From the NCBI GenBank assembly GCA_964520785.1, contig CAZFQG010000068.1, positions 1 to 29,103 of the forward strand: a stretch of DNA of 29,103 nt, written 5' to 3'. Both the position numbers and the translations under genes were made by a program. Under the pieces are notes generated by a model. It was not told where the DNA came from and did no database searches. It saw nothing but the letters and a program-made list of their open reading frames with translations. Source of the DNA: CAZFQG01 sp964520785. GTDB taxonomy: Bacteria > Planctomycetota > Planctomycetia > Pirellulales > Thermoguttaceae. Position 1 is the stretch's first letter, and each line of letters begins with the position of its first letter. This document shows, one piece after another, positions 24,427 to 29,103 of the stretch.

Positions 24427-24911
24427 TGCCGAACCTCCTGAAAGCGGCAAACGTGCAGGAACCGGACGATGTCGACGCGGAAGAGGCCGCACGAATCGCT
24501 GCGGACGAAATGCCGCAAATAGGGATGCCTCGCGGCGAGAAAGTCCCCCGCCGCTTGGCGGCCGTGGGGGTCCTCCAAAAGCCGCGCCCTGCCGGTTACC
24601 GTGACGGCTTCGATCCGCATCAGATCGTCGGGAAACTCGGGCCGGTTGTCGATCAGAAGGGCCACGTGGTCGCATTCGCACAGCAGGCGGAATTTCCGCG
24701 TCGCCTTCGAGGTCGCGAAGACGGCCGAGGTCAAATCGTCTTCGCAGGCATAAGCGACGAGCGACCCATAGGGTTGCCCCTCTCCCTGCGTGCAGAGGAC
24801 GGCGAATGACTGGCTTGCGACGAGACCACGGATGCGAGGGGCTATCGGCTCCCCCGGGGGCGTCTCCGCCGGACCATCCATCTCGATGAGGGGTTCGTCG
24901 GGAAGACTCAT
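24402..24911 (-). CDS. Pyridoxamine 5'-phosphate oxidase-family (FMN-binding split barrel) protein
   Basis: This 169-residue protein has the split-barrel flavin-binding fold. The N-terminal strand region IRGLVASQSFAVLCTQGEGQPYGSLVAYA (about residues 27-55) is followed by VFATSKATRKFRLLCECDHVALLIDNR (about 64-90) and VTGRARLLED, matching the general-stress and heme/F420/FMN-binding subgroups. Short length and no PdxH signature make true pyridoxamine-phosphate oxidase unlikely. The start forms ATGA with the PolX2 stop (24911-24908), and its end overlaps the phosphotransferase-like start, so it is probably translationally coupled on both sides. It may reduce a flavin, quinone, heme or antibiotic-like substrate; none can be named. 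Confidence 0.8.
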   Translation of the reverse strand: MSLPDEPLIEMDGPAETPPGEPIAPRIRGLVASQSFAVLCTQGEGQPYGSLVAYACEDDLTSAVFATSKATRKFRLLCECDHVALLIDNRPEFPDDLMRIEAVTVTGRARLLEDPHGRQAAGDFLAARHPYLRHFVRSDSCGLFRVDIVRFLHVCRFQEVRQWVPTKDT

Positions 24912-26233
24912 GCCGGCGGTCTCCGTTTCAACAATTGCTTGAGTTCGAGCCATGAGCGGGTATTGAGGACGTCGTCCGGTTCCAGCCAGCCTCGCCTGGC
25001 CTGCTCGATTCCGAAACGGATGGATTGGAGCCGGTCGGTCCGGTGGGCGTCTGTCGAGATGGCCACCTTCAGGCCCATCTCCTTGGCCAGTTTGCAGTAG
25101 ACGTCGCTCAAGTCCAGCCGCTCGGGCTTGGAATTGAGTTCCAAAAAGCACCCGCGAGCCAGCGCCGCCTCCATCACGTGTTCCAGATCGATCTCGATCG
25201 GGTCATAGTAGCCCGCCAGTCTGGCCGTCGGATGTGCGTAGATATTGAAGTAGGGATTATCCATCGCGTGGATCACGCGCCGGGTCTGCTTTGCCTCCGG
25301 CAGGTCGAGATGAGCGTGGAGCGAGCAGACGACGATGTCCAGTTCCGCCAGGACCGCGTCGCTCGTGTCCAAAGACCCGTCCTCGCGGATGTCGACCTCC
25401 AACCCCTTGAGCAATCGGAAACCGGTAAAAGTTTCGTTGAGCCGGTCGATCCGCTCCATCTGCCGGCGGAGTCGCGTCTCGTCCATGCCGCCCGCGCCCA
25501 TCGAATAGACCGAGTGATCGGTGATGGCCAGGTACTCGTAGCCCAGCGCGCGGGCCGCCGCCGCCATCTCCTCGAGGGTCGAACGACCGTCCGTGGCCGT
25601 CGTGTGGCCGTGGAGATCGCCGCGAATGTCTTCGAGGGTGATCAATTCCGGCAGAGAGCCGGACGCCGCCGCTTCGATCTCGCCCTGGTCTTCGCGCAGT
25701 TCCGGTGGAATATAGGGCAGACCCGCCGCCCGGTAAACCTCCTCCTCCGTGCGACCCCCGACGCGGCCGCCTTCCCGAAAGACCCCGGATTCGCGGATGG
25801 CAAGACGGTTTCCGACGGCCATTTCCCGCACACTCGCGACGTGGCCGGGCGTGCCGGTCGAATGGAAGAGCGCCGCGCCGAACGCATCTTCCGGGAAGAC
25901 GCGGAGATCGACTCGTAAACCATTCCTCAAAAGAACCGCGCAGTGCGTCTTTCCCCGTAGTACCACTTCGGCGACTTCGTCATGGCCGGTGAAGCGATCC
26001 ATCAAGGGACAGGCATTCTCGCACGTCGCCAATATATCCAGACCGCGAAGCGTCTCCTTCCGTCGCCGATACGACCCGCCAAGAACCACCTGATTAACCC
26101 TCTTTACCCGGCTGAGACAAAGGAGGATATCCTCGGCGAAGGGCTCCACCTCGGGAAGACGGAACCAGCGGCCCTCCCCCTCTTGCCTTTCGATCGCCAC
26201 GGAAGCGGATGTGTCGGAAGCGGTGATGTCCAT
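24908..26233 (-). CDS. PolX paralogue 2: truncated N-terminus, inactivated palm, intact PHP domain
   Basis: This 441-residue protein aligns with family-X polymerase PolX from about PolX1 residue 161 onward, so the 8-kDa/HhH region is absent. Palm motif GSYRRRKETLRGLDIL has Gly64 where the first metal-binding Asp (of GDLD) belongs; D66 and the third Asp D109 remain, so nucleotidyl transfer should be lost. The PHP domain is complete: H208 and H210 (DLHGHT), D239-H240 (AITDHS), E279 (GLEVDI), H306, H334 and D395/H397 (STDAH), followed by the usual FGIEQARRGWLEPDDVLNTRSW tail. PHP domains of PolX give 3'-5' exonuclease activity. The ATG lies 3 nt after the PolX1 stop and lacks a clear Shine-Dalgarno, so coupling to PolX1 is likely. 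It may act as a stand-alone PHP nuclease or phosphatase, or as a partner of PolX1. Confidence 0.85.
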   Translation of the reverse strand: MDITASDTSASVAIERQEGEGRWFRLPEVEPFAEDILLCLSRVKRVNQVVLGGSYRRRKETLRGLDILATCENACPLMDRFTGHDEVAEVVLRGKTHCAVLLRNGLRVDLRVFPEDAFGAALFHSTGTPGHVASVREMAVGNRLAIRESGVFREGGRVGGRTEEEVYRAAGLPYIPPELREDQGEIEAAASGSLPELITLEDIRGDLHGHTTATDGRSTLEEMAAAARALGYEYLAITDHSVYSMGAGGMDETRLRRQMERIDRLNETFTGFRLLKGLEVDIREDGSLDTSDAVLAELDIVVCSLHAHLDLPEAKQTRRVIHAMDNPYFNIYAHPTARLAGYYDPIEIDLEHVMEAALARGCFLELNSKPERLDLSDVYCKLAKEMGLKVAISTDAHRTDRLQSIRFGIEQARRGWLEPDDVLNTRSWLELKQLLKRRPPA

Positions 26234-26236
26234 GTG

Positions 26237-28084
26237 TTATATTGAATCGTTATAATTGCGATTTGATAATGAGCTTCTGATCGGTGTTCGACGTCCGCCG
26301 AACCAACCATCCCCCAATGTCGCGAGAGCCGAGGAATCGGCCGGGTGGCACGCTCCGGGGACTCCAAAGTCAGCGCACAACTGCCCAATACTACCGTTGT
26401 TTCGTCTTTCCGGCAAGGGGAACGCGGCGGTCCCCGTCGGCTGGGGCGGTCGTTCTCGTCCCCAGCCGCCGGGGGATTCCCGCGATTGCCCAGGGGATTC
26501 TTGGGACGGATCCGGTCTCACCCGGTCGTCCAAAAGGCATCCCGGATGGACTTTTAGGTCCAACCGGTCGGGTTGCGAGTTGACCTCCAAAAAGCACCCA
26601 AGCTCCACCGCCGCCTCGAAGACCCTTTCGAGATCGATGGCGATCGGGCCGCGCCGGCCGAGCATCCGGCCGGTCGGATGGGCCCATACGTTGAAATGAG
26701 GGTTTTCCATCGCGCGGAGCATTCGGGCGGTCTGTTTCTCCTCCGGCAGATCAAGCTTCGAATGAATCGAACAGATCACGATATCCAGTTCGGCCAAGAC
26801 GTCGTCGGCCAGGTCCAATGTCCCATCTTCGAGGATGTCCACCTCGATTCCCTTCAGAAGCCGCGCGCCGGAGAGCTTCTCGTTCAACTCGTCGATCCGC
26901 GAGATATGTTTCCGCAACCGTTTCTCGTCAAGACCGGAGGCGACCGTCAAACGCTTCGAATGCTCGGTGATCGCAAGGTACTCGTACCCTCGCGTTTTCG
27001 CCGCCTGGGCCATTTCCTCAAGCGTGGAGTTCCCGTCCGAGGCCTTCGTGTGGCAATGAAGGTCGCCGCGGATGTCGTCCAGTCCAACCAACCGCGGCAA
27101 TGCGCCGTTCATCGCCGCCTCCACTTCTCCCTGGTTTTCGCGCAACTCCGGCGGAATAATCGTTAACCCCACCTTTTCGTAAACCTCCTCCTCGGTCTTT
27201 CCCGCGACACGGTCGTCCCCTCGGAAGACGCCGTATTCGTTGATCTTCAGTTTTTTCCCTACGGCGATTCTTCGGACGGCCACGTTGTGCGCCTTCGATC
27301 CGGTGAAATACTGCAGCGCTGCGCCGTAGCAGACCTCCGGCATCACGCGAACGTCGACCCGGAGGTCGCTTCGTAGCCGGACGCTCGACCTTGTGCTCCC
27401 CCGCGAAATCACTTCGGCGACGTCGTCGTATTCGATAAACCGGTCCATCACCGGCGAGCCCTTCCGGCATGTCACCAGAATATCCAGGTCGCCGACCGTC
27501 TCCTTGCGCCGGCGGTAGCTTCCGGCAATGACCCCCCTCTTTACCCCCTTCACGTCGCGTAGGTAGGCCAGGAGGTCCTCCGCCGCCTCCTCCACTTCAA
27601 AGAGGGGAGAACGTTTCTCGGTATCACTTTCCTTGGCCAGTTCAGCCAGTATCTTCTCTTCCGTTTTCTCTCCCAACCCTTCCAGGCCGCGGAGCTTCCC
27701 CGCTTCCGCCGCGGCGACGAGATCCGCCCGACTCGATACGCCGAGTTCCTCGTAGATGAGCTTCACCCGCTTCGGCCCCAGGCCGGACACCTTCATCAAC
27801 TGGCTCAGCTCCCCGGGCACCCGGTCCTCCAACTCCTCAAGCTGCCGCAACTTTCCGGTTTCGACGATCTCCTCGATTTTCTCCACCATGCTCGAACCGA
27901 TCCCGTGCAGCTCGCTCAGGTCTTCCCCCTCGTCAAGCATTTCCGCGACTCGACGCGGTTGTCCGTCGACCGTCCTGGCCGCTTCGCGATAGGATCGAAT
28001 CCGAAACGGATTGGCCTCGTCAATCTCCAGAAGATCAGCCAGTCTATTGAGGATTCCCGAGATGTCGGAATTGTGAACGGGCAT
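26237..28084 (-). CDS. polX: PolX paralogue 1: intact polymerase, C-terminally truncated PHP domain
   Basis: Of 615 residues, 1-510 match bacterial PolX. The HhH/8-kDa region is at about 1-140 (LHGIGSSMVEKIEEIV, then VSGLGPKRVKLIYEELG). The palm has D199, D201 (GSYRRRKETVGDLDIL) and D244. The PHP domain begins at GDLHCHTKASDG near residue 340 and includes AITEHS, GIEVDI, CSIHS and AHPTGR. After RLDL (residue 510, near position 26554) homology stops, and ~105 unrelated Pro/Gly/Arg-rich residues run to the stop. The last PHP metal motif (STDAH) and the ~65-residue normal end are gone. AGGAGG precedes the ATG. Expected role: gap-filling repair polymerase with doubtful exonuclease activity. The missing activity may come from the adjacent PolX2. 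Confidence 0.86.
   Translation of the reverse strand: MPVHNSDISGILNRLADLLEIDEANPFRIRSYREAARTVDGQPRRVAEMLDEGEDLSELHGIGSSMVEKIEEIVETGKLRQLEELEDRVPGELSQLMKVSGLGPKRVKLIYEELGVSSRADLVAAAEAGKLRGLEGLGEKTEEKILAELAKESDTEKRSPLFEVEEAAEDLLAYLRDVKGVKRGVIAGSYRRRKETVGDLDILVTCRKGSPVMDRFIEYDDVAEVISRGSTRSSVRLRSDLRVDVRVMPEVCYGAALQYFTGSKAHNVAVRRIAVGKKLKINEYGVFRGDDRVAGKTEEEVYEKVGLTIIPPELRENQGEVEAAMNGALPRLVGLDDIRGDLHCHTKASDGNSTLEEMAQAAKTRGYEYLAITEHSKRLTVASGLDEKRLRKHISRIDELNEKLSGARLLKGIEVDILEDGTLDLADDVLAELDIVICSIHSKLDLPEEKQTARMLRAMENPHFNVWAHPTGRMLGRRGPIAIDLERVFEAAVELGCFLEVNSQPDRLDLKVHPGCLLDDRVRPDPSQESPGQSRESPGGWGRERPPQPTGTAAFPLPERRNNGSIGQLCADFGVPGACHPADSSALATLGDGWFGGRRTPIRSSLSNRNYNDSI
26240..26553 (-). other. Non-homologous 3' replacement segment of PolX1
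   Basis: About 310 bases occupy the place where the last PHP motif and C-terminal end of PolX1 should be. They stay open in the PolX1 frame but encode a low-complexity Pro/Gly/Arg/Ser-rich tail. I could not find remnants of the missing end in the other minus-strand frames. Short repeated GAATCCCC units lie around 26470-26510. The end nearest PolX2 (26234-26275) is A/T-rich. It looks like foreign or intergenic DNA joined to a deleted gene. Confidence 0.5.
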
Positions 28085-28253
28085 CGGTGTCCTCCTGGAT
28101 TTCCGTTACTGCTGAAGAGGGGGGGTATCGCCACGGAATTCAGCCGCAATTCATGTGCCAATCGCCCGGGGAAGCGATCTCGATGGTCCAAGATATCGGT
28201 GTATCTCTCGACCCGGAACCGCGGCGGCGGCAACGTACGCGAACGGACCGCCC

Positions 28254-28323
28254 AAAAGTGTCGCGACGGAGCGACCTTTTGTCATAAGGTTTTTCTCGTG
28301 TATTTGACCAGAAGTTTTTGGTC
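28254..28323. other. Two small hairpins in the PolX1/protease intergenic region
   Basis: An imperfect stem joins AAAAGTGTCGC (28254-28264) and GCGACCTTTT (28271-28280) with one bulged base; in the plus direction it ends in T-rich sequence. A second, GACCA (28306-28310) with TGGTC (28319-28323), follows. They could end a transcript or be operators between divergent PolX1 and the plus-strand genes. The remaining sequence from 28085 to 28414 shows no gene. Confidence 0.3.
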
Positions 28324-28414
28324 GAAATCGGCCCGATATTTGCACGGATATCCCGCTATGTAGCACGTTGTCGTTATCCGCGAATCAAAACTGAGCCAGC
28401 CGGAGGATCAAACG

Positions 28415-28547
28415 ATGCCGGAACTGCCAGACGTAGCCTATTTTTAGGAACCATCGCGATCCCGACGGACACTGCCCGCGGTGCCACGACACCCTGAAAA
28501 CGGCGAGTGTCTCCGGACGAACCGCTCACTTCTAGCCCCATTGTCAA
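28415..28547 (+). pseudogene. Remnant of an Fpg/Nei-family DNA glycosylase (both ends only)
   Basis: An ATG at 28415, preceded by GGAGGATC, encodes MPELPDVAYF and then a TAG (28445-28447). MPELPDV is the characteristic start of Fpg/Nei glycosylases, whose Pro is the catalytic nucleophile. In another frame, from about 28464, the sequence encodes DGHCPRCHDTLKTAS, then VSGRTAHF, a TAG (28533-28535), and PHCQ. This is the C-terminal zinc finger of the same family, with the third cysteine codon changed to TAG. A normal gene has ~270 codons, so nearly all of the interior is missing. The remnant cannot make an active enzyme. The same 11-nt leader GAGGATCAAAC recurs before the M50 gene. Confidence 0.75.
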
Positions 28548-28576
28548 CACAATCCGCAAGACGAGAGGATCAAACC

Positions 28577-29103
28577 ATGTTCGGCAAAGGAATTCGCCTC
28601 TTCGAGTTGTTCGGCTTTACCGTTGAAATCGACTTGAGTTGGCTCCTCATCTTCGCACTTATCACTTGGTCGCTGGCGGTCGGCTACTTCCCCACCTTCT
28701 TCCCGGGCCAGTCGACCGGTATGTACTGGTGGATGGGATTCGTTGGGGGTCTCGGACTATTCGCGTCGATCGTCCTGCACGAGCTTTCCCACTCGCTGGT
28801 CGCGCGGCGCTACGGGCTGGAAATGCGCGGCATTCGTCTGTTCATCTTTGGCGGCGTCGCCCAGATGGATGAAGAACCGGCAAGTCCCAAGGCGGAGTTC
28901 CTCATGGCCATCGCCGGACCGATCGCCAGCGTGGTGATCGCGGCGGTCGCCTACGGCCTCTACCGTCTCGGCCGCGCCGGCGATTGGGGCACGCCGGCGG
29001 TGGCACTTCTGTTCTATTTGGGGTGGGTGAACGCAATCGTCGCCGCCTTCAACATACTGCCGGCGTTTCCCCTCGATGGAGGACGCATCCTCCGCTCGAT
29101 CCT
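28577..29103 (+). CDS. Site-2 protease (M50 family) membrane metalloprotease, cut by the window edge
   Basis: The first ~175 residues of an intramembrane zinc protease are present and the gene runs off the window. A transmembrane segment (SWLLIFALITWSLAVGYF, about residues 21-38) is followed by catalytic H68-E-L-S-H72 in IVLHELSHSLVARRYG, then IFGGVAQM. A central hydrophobic segment (FLMAIAGPIASVVIAAVAYGLY) leads to the third metal-ligand motif NILPAFPLDGGRILRS near the edge. The start MFGKGIRLFELFGFTVEIDLSW is typical of the Rip3/SpoIVFB-like group that often carries C-terminal CBS domains, which cannot be seen here. GAGAGGATC about 7 nt upstream serves as ribosome-binding site. Such proteases cleave membrane-embedded regulators such as anti-sigma factors. 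Confidence 0.9.
   Translation, partial: MFGKGIRLFELFGFTVEIDLSWLLIFALITWSLAVGYFPTFFPGQSTGMYWWMGFVGGLGLFASIVLHELSHSLVARRYGLEMRGIRLFIFGGVAQMDEEPASPKAEFLMAIAGPIASVVIAAVAYGLYRLGRAGDWGTPAVALLFYLGWVNAIVAAFNILPAFPLDGGRILRSI

Noticed and set aside
22333..24441. A 702-codon open frame on the plus strand opposite the Rph-like gene
   Set aside because: It is a mirror of a GC-rich real gene: Arg/Gly/Pro-rich composition, no homology, no ribosome-binding site, and the opposite strand has clear catalytic motifs.
26237..26554. Insertion sequence as the cause of PolX1 truncation
   Set aside because: No transposase, terminal inverted repeats or target duplication could be seen in the ~310-bp segment.
1..29103. 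CRISPR array, tRNA or rRNA genes, prophage or integron features
   Set aside because: No regularly spaced repeats, no cloverleaf with a CCA-type end, and no integrase, recombinase or phage structural gene was recognised on either strand.

Overview
The window looks like a chromosomal piece of a GC-rich planctomycete-type bacterium. This is inferred from family content and not from any marker gene. It carries Tat-exported DegT-type aminotransferase and Gfo/Idh/MocA proteins, an SHD1-domain envelope protein, a DUF2339 polytopic membrane protein and a secreted oligogalacturonate-lyase-like propeller. The HydE-like and MtaB-like proteins and the Fe-S type CysH suggest an anaerobic or microaerobic lifestyle. 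There are no tRNAs, rRNAs, CRISPR arrays, insertion sequences or integrases.

Layout. (1) 1-2308: a Tat-targeted PLP aminotransferase (minus strand) is divergent from an XRE-type regulator (plus strand). The ~400-bp gap between them holds facing promoters and repeated TGTATAC-type motifs. (2) 2419-11966, all plus strand: a frameshifted iron-sulfur flavoprotein, then an Rrf2 regulator with a cysteine cluster, then a co-directional sulfur array: cysK, a CcbP-like protein, an O-acetylhomoserine sulfhydrylase, an Fe-S CysH, and a cystathionine gamma-synthase/lyase. The array continues without a break into a biotin-synthase homologue, a HydE-like radical-SAM protein and an MtaB-like zinc methyltransferase. 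(3) 12392-14904, minus strand: holA and a Tat-exported Gfo/Idh/MocA oxidoreductase. (4) 15443-18932, plus strand: an SHD1/zinc-ribbon tail-anchored protein and a DUF2339 protein. (5) 18974-28084, minus strand: an oligogalacturonate-lyase-like protein, then (in transcription order from 28084) two tandem PolX paralogues, a PNPOx-fold flavoprotein, a rifampin-phosphotransferase-like enzyme, a Bcp peroxiredoxin and a frameshifted SDR-DUF2867 protein. The last five are chained by start/stop overlaps or 3-nt gaps. (6) 28085-29103, plus strand: a deleted remnant of an Fpg/Nei DNA glycosylase and the start of an M50 site-2 protease cut by the window edge.

Most notable points. The BioB-HydE-MtaB triad behind the sulfur genes is a good candidate for an undescribed pathway. 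The tandem PolX pair has complementary losses: one copy keeps an intact polymerase core but lacks the end of its PHP domain, and the other keeps an intact PHP domain but lacks the HhH region and one catalytic aspartate. Only the two ends of an Fpg/Nei gene survive at 28415-28547. Two genes are broken by the apparent loss of one G from a G6 run, which suggests a systematic base-calling problem or real slippage.

All domain calls come from reading motifs by eye; no database search was run.
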